A DNA stretch of 64,000 nucleotides from Rhopalosiphum padi (GCF_020882245.1 NC_083597.1:77726152-77790151), one strand, 5' to 3'. Counted from the first letter of the stretch, positions 11,606 through 26,741 are shown. Translations and numbers: made by a program. Notes: generated by a model from the sequence alone, not told the origin.

Positions 11606-14600
11606 ATGATTTTAAATTTCTTCAAGATTTTTTGTTTCATTATGGTAATAAAAGTAAGTCGATTGAAATAAAATACATAAATTATAAATTAAAATGTATA
11701 CCTAGTAATCAAAATACATAAAAAGTTTATGTAAATTTAAGTTTGTACATAGTTAATTGATTTCAAACATTATTAAATAAATTAAATGTGAGTACCTATA
11801 GTATTATTTTAATAGAGTTATTTCTGTTATTGATATTATTTGGAAATTGGATTACAGGAAACTTGGTTATATAAATATGAATTTCATTATTATATTTGAT
11901 ATAGCCATGTAAGTTTCTATAGTGTTATTTTTATAAATAAATATAAAAAAATTAATAATCCTCACTAAACGAAAAATATGTCATTAAAGTCAGTCATCAC
12001 ATTTTGTAATTTTTGACTTTGTGGAAATATCAGGAACTTCAACTTGAATAATATATTTTAAATAAATACATAACTCATGTGTGAATTCATAGAATTTATA
12101 GTTAAAATCATACAATCATTAGTCGAATTTTAATTTTATTATTAGTCATTAATTTATGTACCTATAGTTATACTAAAGAATTTGAGTTAAAAACAAATTG
12201 TTAAATAAAAATACCCATTAAATGTGCTTATCAATAAATATGTTATGCAGATGCTGTTACGAATTTATGAAAATAGTAAAATGATTATAAAAGGACTATG
12301 TTAAAAATTAATTATTCAATGCGTGTTTTCATTGGTGAGACAATTTGTCAAGTAGAAAATGTAGTGTAAGATTAGTGATGATGGAGGATTAATTATACAC
12401 ATTTGTACCTATCTGGCTACTTAAGGGTACTAGAGAATAAACTATTATGATGACTCCAATAAATTATATAGGTAGTAGAGATTATAAAAAGAGAATAAGA
12501 AATGGTATTCCATAGGTAGCCTTCAAGCACGAATGGATTTGTAGTAAGTACTTAAACCTAACTATTCATACTGGACAAAGGCATATTTAGAGTCTGGTAG
12601 GTACCTTCTACCTTCATATTTATATAATTTAAACAACATGACCCAATGGATAACTTGATCTTAGACATATTTAGTGATGATGAATGATAGTTTTTTAAGA
12701 GTAGAGCACTCTAATAATAAAAAATAAACTAACCACATATTATTTGATTTAACCCATTATTTGTTAACAAAATTTATTTTAGAAGCTAATATACTGCCTT
12801 GTTAAATTGTTTTTTAACTCCATAAAATCAGTTTATACTTGCTTACTGCAGCGTGAAGAAAATATTTTAATAAACATCATAGATTCATATCACAAACTCG
12901 TAGGTCATTACTATTGTCCACATTCTAAAATTAATGATGCACTTCTAATTCAGTACGTATTATATATTTTCGAATTGTTTATTTATATTTTAAAACTTCT
13001 TGAAATACGTCAGTTTTATCTAAAATTATACTATAAAAAATAAAAATGGTATTGGGATAAAATATCAAAGAACAAAATATCCAACGGATAAAATATTTAG
13101 GGTTAAAAAAAATTTAAAACAACTATGAGATATTAACAATGATTACAATATTATTTTTGCATTTAAAAAACATTACATTTTTAAACGATTGCCAAGTAGG
13201 TATCAATAATTATAAATTATATAATAAATACTATATCGATTGATTCTTTTTTGGCTACCCAATACTTATGCGTTATTTTGTAGGTAATAAATAACCATCA
13301 AAGTATTTAAGCACTAATAAAAAATAATCCAGATGAATTTACGATTACGAAACAAAAATTAGCCAAAGATAGTTGGGTACGTTAGATCAAAATTCACGAA
13401 AAAACCAAAATAAATATTTAAAGATGCAAGAAAAACTTAAAATACTACTTTGTCTACTTCGTCTTGAGTACCTATCTATCTTAATGACAAATAGGCTAAA
13501 CGTTATTTAGTGTTCTTTCATTATTTTTGTAATCTACTATAGGTAATATATTATCGACAATCATATTATTATTTTATTTTTTTAATGATAGAAAAATGTA
13601 AATTTTCAATATAATTATTTTATTATTTTTATTTACATCATGTTGCTATAGATAGCCAATAGCCATTATACTCAGGTATAATATTATTATAAATATTTTT
13701 TTTCAAACAGGCTATTTTTAATTTTTTAAGTTAAATAACTATTTTGGTCTATCCGTTAGTTATTATTTTAACCCTGGATTTTAGTACAAGATATTTTGTC
13801 CTTGGATTTATTTTGATTATATCACATATTTTTCTTATTTTATCTGTAAATTATCGTAATATGCCAATATTATATACTCACTAAAATACTGTAATACTAT
13901 ATAATCATATTTTACGTTTACTTTTTACACAATATACTATACCTATAAGTGTAGAATATAATTATTGAATTGCATTTAATATTTATAGTTTATACTATAT
14001 TTATAAATATAATAGTTTTCTGACAAAGGTTTAGCTGGTGTCTATATTTTATCGATTTTCTAATATCAATCATTTATATATAAATGATTAATTTTTTTTT
14101 AATTATATAGGTACCTATATGGTTTTGATTCGAGTTAAATTGAATTAGTATTACAATAGTTAAACTTAATTTTGATATATTTGCTGTTCTTTAATTTCTA
14201 TCTATTTCTATTGATATAGTCTATAATTGAATATATCTATACTTAAACACGCAACTGCTATATAATAGAATAATAAATATAATAATAATGATTGATGGTT
14301 GTACCATTTAATAAATATCTTTTAATCTTATATTCGGTTATTGTGAATCGTAGACGGCTGGTAGACGAAGACTAGGACAAACTGGTAAACGTTACATTTT
14401 ACTTTTTTTTTTTGTCAAATTAAATTTCGACCAGACACTTGACGGTATCGTCTGTCTCTGACTAGACCATTTCTGTAACAAATAGATCAAACGCTGAAAC
14501 GTGACAATGACGCGACAAAAATATATTAGACATTGAATAGGCTTGCGGAAAATCACATATTTTTACAATTAATTATTATATATGTATTTTATATATACAA

Positions 14601-17600
14601 TTGATCAAACTGATATTTTATTAAATCATATTATATAGGTTTTGTAAAATGTATTGATTTATCAACTGTTATATTATATTATTTATTATTTATTTGGTGT
14701 TATTACTATTTATTAGATATGAGTTTATGGCGCATGCTTGTTTATTATTATGTTTAATTCTTAATTATTGGTGTTAACTGTAAAATAACTCCACGTCTTT
14801 TAGAATCCATAAAAACCAGATCATCGTAATAAGTAGTACCTTTTATATTATAATATTTTTGCCCAACATATTATAAATTCATTGTTGTATTGTTAAAATA
14901 TTATTCATAAAATTGATTTAAACTAAAAAAAAAACACGATTTCGAACTGGCTAAAACTATATAACATTGTATGGGTGTAACGGCATAAGTTGGACGTCAG
15001 TGTATGAGCGAATAAGACTTTCCCGCTAAAATACGGTATTACGTGAGAAATGTGAGAATGGTAATACACAAAGTAAGATTCTTATTATTCGATTTATGTT
15101 TGTTGAGTGACGGTGCACATGTGATGTTACAATGCGTAACCACATTTTTTGTGATACATAATAATAATATGTAAAGGCGTAAATAATCTCGTTTTCGAAT
15201 ATGATAGTAATAGTCTATTGAACAGCTGTAATTCAGTTTGAAGTTTTTCAAAAGTTTTAACATATGGATATGTTTAGTTTTTTAAAACAAATCTTATTCA
15301 TTTATCTTACGAAAATGTTCTCTAATTTACTCGTATAATTTATATATATATATTATATTATTTATTTATGCTTTACTAGAGCTTAATGTGTTTAGGGGGT
15401 CTTTAGTCTTCCATTTTAATATGTACACAATGGTTATAGATTTTTGAAGTTACACTTCATGGTAAAAATATTGAAAAACTACACCATTTATTCTATTGTT
15501 AAACATACTTTTACTTTTATAATTTTTATTAAATTGATTTGTTACTGATATTTTCACAATTTTTTCAACTACTTATACTTGTCATACAAATTATAGTATC
15601 ACACATATAATAATAAAATATATACCTATATTATATACATTTTTTGAAATACCACACATATAATATATATATTATATTGTACGGTATTTATGTGTAGACA
15701 TATTATATTCTCTCAGTCGTATTCACATTTCATTCTGAACGATATTTTTTCTTGTTATAGCTTATATTATTTTATTTACTTATGTTGACACTTTCGTTTA
15801 AATTTTTAACATGTACACGGAAGAATGTGATCTAAATAGACAGAACAATTGTTATGTACATTTTATGTATATATAGTTAAACGTTATACTATATTAACAA
15901 GAACAAGATGGTTCGTAAATCGTAACAATAACTAATAAAGTCATTATTCTTACTATTTGCAACTCATAGCGTATATTATGTACATTTTATGGTTAAATTT
16001 GATTAAAGACAGTCACTTATTTATTCATAAATGTGGACATGTGGTATATTAAAAATTATATTTCTTATATTTTTAAAGTAGGTGGATAAATAACTGTATT
16101 TTCACCAATTCTAAGTATAAATATCAATAATAATCATTACTATTTAAAATTATTATTCTTTAAAAACAACATCGTGACTAGGATATTTCCCGGATAAAAG
16201 TACAATATTAAGCATGTAGATTTTTATTTAAATATAGTAAAAACATTAGTATTTGTACATCATATTATGTTCAATTATTGTGACTGTTTGAAAAACTTTA
16301 AAAATAAAAAAATTAATTAAATTTTAAAATTTGTTATTTATAGAATTTTCCTGGACAAATACTCGGAGTAAAATTAGGTGAAATGTGTCTTACTAATCAA
16401 GATTGTGACACAGGATTTAGCAAATGTCACCAGGAGACTGGAATTTGTTCTTGTTTACCTTACTATGCACGAGTGAACAATACATGTTTACAGTGTAAGT
16501 TACTATAAGTCATGTTTTTACATTATTAATTGATATTTTTTTTAGTTGATTTTAAATATTACTAAATTTGAACTTATTAAAATCTAAGATATTAATTATT
16601 TAATTGGAATATCAAGAAACCACAAGTATTCCTAATACGTTGTACTTATATAGTCTAAAATACAATCAACTTAGAGTTTAGAAATAGAAATTATTATAAT
16701 ATGATATCCTAATAATAAGCCAAATATTTTTATGCTTTAAAAAATATTTACCATTGTGATTTTAAAGTTACATTAAACAATTTATGTATTTGTTCAATAT
16801 TATATTAAAAACTATTACAATCGAATAAAATAATGAGAAACAAAATTAGTGATTGCTATAATAATATTAAGTTTTATAAGTTGGATGAATTTAAATTTAC
16901 AATATAATTATACTAGTTATTTAATTTGTATATTTTAATTATATTTTAATGATATAATAGCCAATAGGGTTCTCTTTCTTAAAATAATGCGTATGTTTAT
17001 TACTACTATTACTTAATAAATACATAATTTCAGTTGTATACATTTTAAAAACCTTATTGGGTATTATATCTTAAATAATTTATGTAAATATTAGATGTAA
17101 AAAAATGAAAATTGAAAATGGCTTCGTAATGTAAACCTTTGCACTATATTAAATTTCGGAAATATAAACATAAATATACCTAAATATAACATTATACTTA
17201 ATGTTTATTATCATTGAGTTTTTTAGAGCGATTTACGTTCAGATGATAAAATCTGGAACAGAAACATACTTATTGTTCAGAAGTAATAAAATCTAGTATT
17301 GTCCGTTATATCATGGCGCCTTTCATAAAAGCCCCAGGCACAATATCCTCATTGGATAATTAAATTATTATTATATACTATTGAAACATATATATATACC
17401 TACTATACGTTACGAATTATTTGGAGGACCTAATTTCTATTATGTTATCCAAAAGTAGTCCAATTAAAAATAAAAGTTATCGTTATTGATTTTAATTTAA
17501 TACTTTTGAATTTACAGCTACACTTTTAGGATTTGAGTGTGTTGTAGATGAGCAATGTTCATTGAAAGTAGCTAATAGTAGATGTCTTGATAACGTATGT

Positions 17601-20600
17601 GAGTGTGAATCGAAATTCTGGCAGTATCGAAGACATACATGTTTATCTCGTAAGTAATATTATTTAATAATTAATATTAATATATATGCAATTGTGTGAT
17701 AATATTATGATAATTATACCTACGAATACAAATTAAATTATAGTCATGTGTAATAATAAGATACTATTTATATAGAATAACTTACGTAAAAGTACAAATT
17801 TAGATGTATCATTCAAATTTATTAAAAATAACTTGACAAATAAGGGTTATAATTTATACTTTAAAAATAAATTGTTAAAAACTAAAAATACTGACTTAAC
17901 CATACATGTAAATATCTTATTAAAAAATGTAAATTGAAGTTTAATGTAAGGACTAAAAATTAAATAAAATTTGTTAACAAACATTACGTCTGTACGGGAA
18001 AAAAAGGACTATACATTATATTATAAGGAGACTATTATAAATTATAATACTCGATTAAGTTATATCAATTTTAATATATTAGACAGATATTTAAGAAGAC
18101 ATTGTTAAAATTCAATTCTCATATTACAACACGCAATTTTATTTATTTAGTATTCGTATGGAGCTAAATTAATAATTACGTGCGTCATTTTAAAACAATA
18201 AAGATTATCATATTATAAACGTTGGTACTAGTTCCCATACTGTAAATATAGAAATAATTCATTCAAGTGAAAAACGTATACTACAATTTCCCTGATCCTT
18301 TGGTTCATTGACGTCGTTCATTAACATACAGCCATACAGGAACCCGTTAGTTTTCATTTAATATGATGCTTTCATAATACATAACAGTTTGTAGATCCAT
18401 GTCAAGAAAAAAATAATAACACTCAAACGTTCCAGGTGTGTAATAGGTATCTACATTATACATACACGCGTACGCATACGGATTATTGGAGGTCATTGTT
18501 ATAGAATACCTATTACACCAGACTTTATATTGTTCTTGATAGCTGTGTGTGTTATTCTATTACACGTGAAGGGATTTAAATTATTATATTTTTATTGAAA
18601 GGAAAAATGGTATATAATATATATCTACATCTATAGACCAATATTTTTTCGCCACAAATTTAAATTCAAAGTGCAATAAACTCTTATTAGTATAGTCCGA
18701 TGAAAAGTATATTTACAGCTTAAACGCCTTAAACCATCAGTATTATGTATAATACAATTTGGTTCGCCAGATTCTATTATACATCGATTTAAAAAAAATT
18801 TCCTCGCCGATATGGTTCAGATTAAAGGAATGCTATTGTGGGACATCCTGCTTGGACCATATTTTAGATGTATTTTCCATATTAAACACCGTACGATTTA
18901 AGTACTAGTGTTAGTAGTAAACGAAAATATATATACCATACATATATAAACGTTATTCAATACTCAATGTATACATTTATAACGTATTACATCATTATAT
19001 TGGATATTTTTTTTCTTATGTATTGTTATTATATTACTATTATTATATGTTTATTTGTATTTTGTATAGGTTACTTGAAAAAAAATTAATTTAAGTATAA
19101 ATATATAATTGGACATTAACCAATTTTTCAGTCATTAAATATGAGAATATTTTGTGAACATTTCAAATCTTATCCATACCTAAATATGACCAAAATAGTA
19201 TAAAATCCAAAAAAGAAAAACCATAACCTTTTATTATTAATGTTATTTTTCGCTAATGAAAAATTATTGCTATTCGTCTTTTTTACCTTTTACTAATAAA
19301 ACATATTCAACTAATAAATTAATAATGAATAACCCGCAGACTTGAATAATAGTTATATTAATAAAAGTTATTTTACAAAATTAAATAAATAAGTGTAAAA
19401 TAATTATAGAAAAAATATATTATTATTAATTTAAAAATAAATTGAAATATTTGATTATTCAATAAAATTACAATAATATTAATGTAATTAACTGTCATAA
19501 TATATTATATTATCCTAATATTATAACATGTTGTTAATATTCTTCACAGCTGCCAAACTGGGAGAAGTGTGTTATAGTGATACTCATTGCGCACTGTCGG
19601 ATGAAAATAACCGATGCGAGTTTACCATACCTGGTGTTTTTGGTTTTTGCATATGCAATTCTGCTTCCAAGGACTGTATATACAGAGGACAAGATTCCAC
19701 TTTAGCTAAACCTAATAATGCAGCATTTAAATACCCATTTAGTAAGCCAGATTTAAAGAAAAAAGTGCCGTACCAAAAACGACCTTGGCAAACGAATGAT
19801 CAACGACTCACAACAACTACCTCAACAATTAAGCCATTACGACCAGTCAATAAACCACAAATGCCTCCTTTAAAACGGCCCATTATCAAAACAAATTTAA
19901 CGAATAATAGTATACAATTTACTGCTATTCCGGTGACAAACACTCAGTCATCAGTAATTTCTCTCAACTACACAACAGTTGCATCGAAGAACATTACATT
20001 TAAGCCTCAATTTTCTGTAGTACCTACGCCGCCACCAATCAAAATTTACCTAAAAAGTCCAATAAAAGATTCACAAAATAAAAGCCAAATAATTTTTAAT
20101 AATTCATCTACAAAATTACATAAGAAACCAATCAGTAATACAGGTAATTCTGGAATCCGGATTTTATTTGCATATATATTATATATAATACCTATATTCT
20201 CATCCTAAGTACGGAAATTCGAGTATTTAAAAAATAATAATAAAATGTCTTTATTTGTGTAATTTTAGGTATTATGTTAAGAAAGGGAGAACCCAAACGA
20301 CGTATTAGTCTAGGATTTCCGTGTGTTAGCGATGCACAGTGTATGCGAAATGATGAAAATTCAAGATGCTTGCATGGAATTTGTGATTGTCTACCAAACA
20401 ATAAGACAATTGATCAGTGTACAGCAAAAAATCGAGGCTGCTTACAGAATACATTCCAAGTAAGTAAATTTGATCGAAATATGCCAAATTTATATTGCCA
20501 ATACAATAATATTTATTTATTATAAACAAAAATAGTTTAAAATATTTAAATAATTAAAATGTTGAGAATTTAATTAATGATATTTTTTAGTGCCGATCTA

Positions 20601-22165
20601 GTGGTAAATGCATTAGTTGGTTCTTTGTATGCGATGGCCGAACAGGTGATTGCGGAGAAGACGATAATTCAGATGAAGAATGTTCGGGTAATCAGCAATG
20701 TCCAAGTACCACGTTTGCCTGCCGGTCTGGAAAAGGCCTCAGAAATTTATGTGTTTCTAGATCAACTCGATGTGATGGTGTAAAAAATTGTCCATTTGGT
20801 GACGATGAAGAAGGCTGCAACACCATTGAACATAAAGGTAATATAATATAATAATTATAAGTAATTTTTGATTGTAGTACATAAATAAAATTGATCATTA
20901 TTTTTTACACTTTTACTATGTAAACAAACAATTTAAAATGTAGTTGTACATATTAATTACAATTCTATAATATTTACACAGAAATCAACAATTGTGTAAA
21001 TTTTTGAAGAGGAGAGTAAATCCAGATTGAAAATGGAAACATTTGAGTTTAAAAATGTAGTTGTATACATAAATAAAAAACAAATAGGTGATCGTTCTGG
21101 TGTATAATCGATATAAAGTGCACCTCGATATTGGCATTGAGTGGCAATGACCACTGTAATAGACGGGTTAAATTTGAATTCAATTATTATATAATACTTA
21201 CATATATTATGATGAACAACGATTCTTAATGGAGGCGGTATATCAATCCACATGTCTATAAATAATTTATAATTTTGAGAAATTTAAATTTTCATAAAAA
21301 TGAATGAATTTTTTTTTAAATTTTGTAATAAAAACTTATATGAAATCTTGTATTATTACAATTTCAAACCTTAAGTATAATAATAAAATAATAAATCCAT
21401 CTCCAACTATTTATGAGTGCAAACAAGTTTCAATTTTTCGTGATTTTGACAAATTCCATCAATCAAAGTGGTTTCGACTCCCTCAAAGAAAAAATGTATC
21501 ATACTTATGTACAGGATAAAACTGTGTCATTTAATTTATTCATTTTATAACCATACTAATTATTTTAGTATTATAATATAAGCCTAATACTGCTTACCAA
21601 TGTATAATTACCTGTAGCCAGTTGTGATTTTTCCCTGGTTATGCCTAGTTTGGTTAAATATACATAAACATATAACATTATGTAGATAAGTATAAGTTAT
21701 TATCATTATTATCATATGTAAGTAATAAGTACCTATATAACTTCCTATATATTATTAAAGTAGCCTTAAACTGTATACGTGCGCTGCAAAACGAACAATT
21801 CATAACGGCAATATTCGTCGATCTTTTTAACGTTTTTATAGGGTGTCCGGCGTATACGTTCCAGTGCGGCGACGGTCAGTGTCTACCGGAGTACGAGTTA
21901 TGCAACGCGGTCGTGACGTGCGCCGACAAATCGGACGAGTTGGAAGGCCTGTGCGGCGGCGGCGGTGCACCGATGACGGTCGGCAACAGGACGTCCGTCG
22001 CGCGTCCCCCGCAGCCGTTGACCCGGGTCCGCGGCGCTTACCGGCACAGTCCGGCCGAATGCCCTTTCCGGTGTAGGAACGGCAGGTGCCGATCGACCGC
22101 CGTGCTGTGTTCCGGTCGCGACGGATGCGGCGACGGGTCGGACGAATCAGGCTGTTCCGTATGCA
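11606..22165 (+). CDS. EB-module and LDL-receptor class A repeat protein
   Basis: Seven coding exons in continuous phase: 11606-11653, 16344-16494, 17518-17649, 19550-20143, 20269-20459, 20591-20837 and 21842-22165, or 562 residues before a further exon that must exist (phase-1 donor GTAAGT at 22166). Exon 1 is a short signal peptide (MILNFFKIFCFIMVIK). Exons 2-5 each start with a six-cysteine EB-type module (for example CLTNQDC..CSC, PCVSDAQC..CDC). Exon 4 adds a long Pro/Thr/Lys-rich linker with several N-glycosylation sequons. Exons 5-7 encode four LDLa repeats with acidic Ca-binding ends (EDDNSDEEC, GDDEEGC, DKSDELEGLC, GDGSDESGC). The protein should act in the secretory pathway, at the cell surface or in the extracellular matrix, and may bind lipoprotein or other ligands (family inference). 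I do not know a named ortholog. Exon 7 is strikingly GC-rich. The last exon is uncertain; a candidate is at 26742-26830. Confidence 0.8.
11654..16343 (+). other. First intron of the EB/LDLa gene
   Basis: A 4.7-kb AT-rich intron between the signal-peptide exon and the first EB exon, bounded by GTAAGT and TTATAG in phase 0. Nothing coding was supported inside it. The open frames at 12807-13043 and 15039-15263 are low-complexity and start at TTG or lack context. Confidence 0.5.
17650..19549 (+). other. Third intron of the EB/LDLa gene
   Basis: A 1.9-kb phase-1 intron, AT-rich, with no recognised gene or complete mobile element. The intron before it (16495-17517) is similar in character. Confidence 0.5.
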
Positions 22166-25100
22166 GTAAGTGCAAATAGTAATCTCGGCGTATACTATAT
22201 TATCGTAGGTAATTGCCCTGTGCCGTAGGTAGGTGGGTAGTTATGGGTAGAAAGTTAAGCGATAGGTGGCTCGCGGGTCGGTAATCTACTACCGCTATGT
22301 TAGAACGCTGTAATGTCGCCAGAGTACATAATATTATATATCGTGTCGCGGAGGAGTGAAGAATATTCCAACTATATAACGGTAACCGTGTCTAAGCGAT
22401 GCTCCGATCTTGCCGACAAATTGCAGCAGCGGACGAGTTGGTAGGTGTTTAACGTTTAATAAAATTAGGACACGCAGCGGCGTTATGTCTACGCTAAAAT
22501 CGTATATTTAATTGTAATCGAGTCGTACAGCGTGACGCCTTCTACCTATACACGCCAAATAACATTATGAGTTTTATCATATTTAAACCAGTATTGGTTT
22601 AATCGCGTTACAAATAATACGATTCGAGTCAAATTATAAAAGAAATCTTATAGAATGAATTGATTTAACCGTAAAATCGAAAAATTATTAGAATTACGAG
22701 CGTTAAAGTCGTTTAGAAAATTATATAAAACTCTAAGAAATTATTCATCGGTACAAATAACATATGCTTATAAGTAATCCCTATTGTATATAGGTACATT
22801 TTCTTTAGATACTGCAATCAATAGGAAACTGTACATAAAATGTGTTATACGCACAGTCTGCGATAAATACAAATTAGAATTTAATAATAACAATTCGCTA
22901 TTAAATTTGGTTATTTATTTGATATTGTTAATTTGGTTATTTTAAAACCATTTGTACCTAGTCATTTTATTCAACTATACCACTGATGAAATACCGCGAC
23001 AGATCTAGTACACATGACATATTATGTGCTACACAATATACATATATCTATAATATATATTAATATAGAATAATATTGGACAGAACATATAATATGCTTA
23101 TTTTACCGAGATTTTACTTGAAGTATAAAAATCTATTTAAAATATACATAGTACATACACATTTAAATTCAATAAACTCTAAATAACATTTGAAGAGTTT
23201 ATTCTTAACATAAATACAGAACTCTGGAAACAATATTATAGGTAACTGATCACTCATGTGTCATTTTATCTTGATGCACCGTTTTCGGAACGTAGAAATC
23301 CTTTGAAATCGAATGACGTGTTTCGTCGGACTTAAAGTGATAAACTCAAAAATATATGTACATATACGACTTTTAGTAGAGATTCGTCGCACCATACACT
23401 AATGTCTAATACATTAGGACCATTAGGTACTATACCTAACACGCATTTGTGGCGTGAAAATGGTTAAATCGATAATCGGACGGATCGCCGTAACCATCAT
23501 ATTTCCCTTGACTGATCACTCTAATTAATAGGAAATTGTATGATTTTCTACTCGCGAGTCATGAGCATAAAGCATATGAATGGTGTTCGTAAATATCGAA
23601 ACTATAGGACGCAAGTATAGAACCATAGCGTATTTTTTAGACCACGGTGTAAACTTGTAAACTTTTTGCGCTAGTTTCTTTGTTTCACGGTTGCCCACGA
23701 ACGACGGACTACGATATATAGCAGGGGTGGCGAACCTACGGCACGCGTGCCACGTTGATCAAATTTCAATGGCACGTGAAAAAATTGAAATTATTAAAAA
23801 TTATGCTATTTATAAAGTTTTGTTTATAACTGTTATAAGAAATTCAAAGAAACAAATTATATACATTTTAAAAATTATAATTACAAAAAATAAGATGTGC
23901 TTTATTTTTATCTTTAGAAAATTTAATTTCCTTAGGGCACGTGAAAATTTTTCAAAACCTTGATTGGAAAGATTTAACACTTGACCCCGTATATAGTATA
24001 AACACTATAAGCTAATAAACTTTATCGTAGTTTTAAAATTATTAATATCACAAATCTTTAATGTAAATAAAGTATAATATATTGTATTATATTATGTAAA
24101 TCAGTGTAAAATAGTTTATGACAGATAACCTAAAGAGTAATAATTATCACTTGTCAGCAGCTGAAGTTCTTTGAATTCGGTAAGACAGCAAATCCATGAT
24201 TTTAGTTACATTTTCTATGATTGGGATGGATTAAATTAAATGGGTGACTTTAAAGTAGGTAATTTTATTTTAACATTATGCATCATTACCCTTAAAGTGA
24301 CATTTGGGACTTCTTGCGTGACTAAATTAGTCGAGACAACCAGACAGGTTCATGTTCTATTTTATTTATTCACGGTACATTGTTTTGTTTTGAGTGCACT
24401 CTAAATGGTTTCATTGTGTGTATGAGCTTCTTATTACATATGTGATATTATATTGTCACTTATAAATGGTTTTTTTCTTCACGTTCATTTACAACTAAAA
24501 ATGTAGGTAGGTACTATAAGTACACCGTATATATCATTTATACTGACAAAATATTTTTCTTTTTACTTACATCAAAACGTAGAAACCGCAATTCGTCACA
24601 AATATCTTATAGTTTACTTAAAAACAATTTTAGGTTATTGATGGGTACATATAATTATTAATTGATATTATTTACGCATACATCTATTAGGTATGTATAT
24701 TATGTAATTTATGTCAAATTTTAATAAGAAATAATATTAATATAATTATCCATATTGAAAAAAACACTTAAGAATAAGAATATTTCTTACTTATATTGTG
24801 TATGTTATTACTTATTATGTTATCCGTGTTTATTATAAAATTAGTGAACTAGAACACTAAGTACCAAATTCTAAACATTTATTATAATTTATAATAATAT
24901 ATAAGCATTAGAGTATTTAGAGACTATTAAATTTAAAAAAAAAATCATTTTATAACCATAACATTTATCAGTTATCATTAATCATTATAATGGCACTAAT
25001 GATAATAAATTTAGAAGTGCACTATTTTAGTAAGTTATTTATAAAAACTAATCTAGGTATTGTATTTTTGATGTTTTAGAATGCCCTGCAGTTTCATAAA

Positions 25101-26741
25101 AATATATTGAAGTTCTTATTTTGAGAATATTATGGTATTATAAAGTACGATCACTACGATGCTCATCAGTACATATTATATTAATACTTTATAGTGTATA
25201 CTATAATATTAAGCACATAATGGAATACAACAATGAACAAGTGTAATTTTGTAAATATTTTATCTTTATAGTTTGAAAAAAAAAGATATATTTGTTTTTT
25301 TTAGACACATCAACTAATTATAACTTAATGTGTTAATAATTATATTCTTATTATTATATTTTTGTATTACTTGTATTATTTATTTTTATTACAAATTTAA
25401 TTATAGTGTCTATTAATTATTATAGGTAGTTATTTACTATAATAACTTTTATTCTGTCGATTAGGTATTTAATCAGACTAAATGTATAATACAATACATT
25501 TATAACTAAATAATAAATACCTAATAAATAATAATGAATTTATTTATTTTTTTTTTTACATTTTTTCGTAGATAGATACATGCACGGTGTACGTCCAATA
25601 AGGGGTGTGTATAGAAAATTTCAAGGGGAAAATGACCAATTTTATTTTATTCTTATTTCTAGTATATGAACGCCCATGGAATATACTCATACTTTAGTCT
25701 TTAGTGTACCTATATAAGAAATAACTATATTATCACATTTATATAAATGTTTTAAGCTATTATCATACGATATACAATAAAAACAGAATTTGATACTATT
25801 ATTAATAACTGTAAACTGCATGTTGCTATTCGTATTATGCCATTATGCCAGGTTAAGTGATACAAGAAGCTAAACTATTAACTCTTAAATAAATATATAA
25901 TAATATATACAGAAATAAATTTATTTTATTTTACTATAAAAAAATATTTTAATGTATCTACGGGTAACTATTAAACAAAAATTATAATTAAATTATTTTG
26001 TTAACTAAATTATTTATTTTGTTGAATCGAATTGATGTAAATAATATTATATTAATATTAAAATAAAATTACCAATGCATGGATATATGAATATTATATA
26101 TATATATACATAAATACTAAAATTGAATACTGATATATACTGTACATGTGTATCGATAAATAAAGTTTTAGAATAGTTAAAATTTAATTTTAAGTTAATC
26201 TGTATTTATAGTTAAATTGAGATTTTTATCATAGTTTTTTCTCAAGATGAAACCTTATTTACACATAATTATTATACTGATAATTGTATTATAGCTAAAT
26301 TAAAATATAAAATTACTTGTAAATTGTAATCATGATATATTATATGCTAGTAAGCTACACGTTATAATTTATAACGTATGAGACACGGAGACTTAGAAAC
26401 GAACTAACTCAATTATATAAAGGTAACCTATAATTTAAGCCAATCGAAATTCAAACAGTTTAAACTGAATTAAACGATTATACTTCATGATACTTCGTGA
26501 ATTCGTAATAAAACGGGATTTATATTTCAACTATTTTCATACTTCCATAATATTTTATTCTTATTAGTTATTAGAAACATAGAAATCCAACAATCTTGTA
26601 CACATTATACATGGGTAAAAACTAAAAATTGAATAGCGACTGCGAACGTCAAAGATGAAATTGTTACGTTTGATTAAATAATAAAACTAGATATGTTAAA
26701 AATAGTAAAGTTTTAAAATTAATTTTAAATTTTACATACAG
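22166..26741 (+). other. Putative intron or spacer after the last sure LDLa exon
   Basis: The first 300 bases stay GC-raised and include a degraded echo of the LDLa exon at 22412-22440. A hAT-like end lies at 23710-23740. The rest is AT-rich and I see no coding sequence in it. Confidence 0.4.
23711..23965. mobile_element. hAT-like element fragment
   Basis: It begins with GCAGGGGTGGCGAACCTACG, typical of hAT terminal repeats, and carries GGCACGTGAAAA-like motifs at both 23771 and 23936. No matching right terminus was seen, so it is a truncated copy. The 90-codon frame inside it is a by-product. Confidence 0.45.

Noticed and set aside
15039..15263. 74-codon minus-strand frame inside the first intron of the EB/LDLa gene
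   Set aside because: Low-complexity and on the strand opposite to the host gene, with no support.
20192..20898. Minus-strand frames overlapping the EB and LDLa exons
   Set aside because: Shadows of the plus-strand coding exons, which carry clear cysteine modules.
21304..21519. 71-codon plus-strand frame between LDLa exons
   Set aside because: Lies in an intron whose flanking exons join in phase without it; composition is non-coding.
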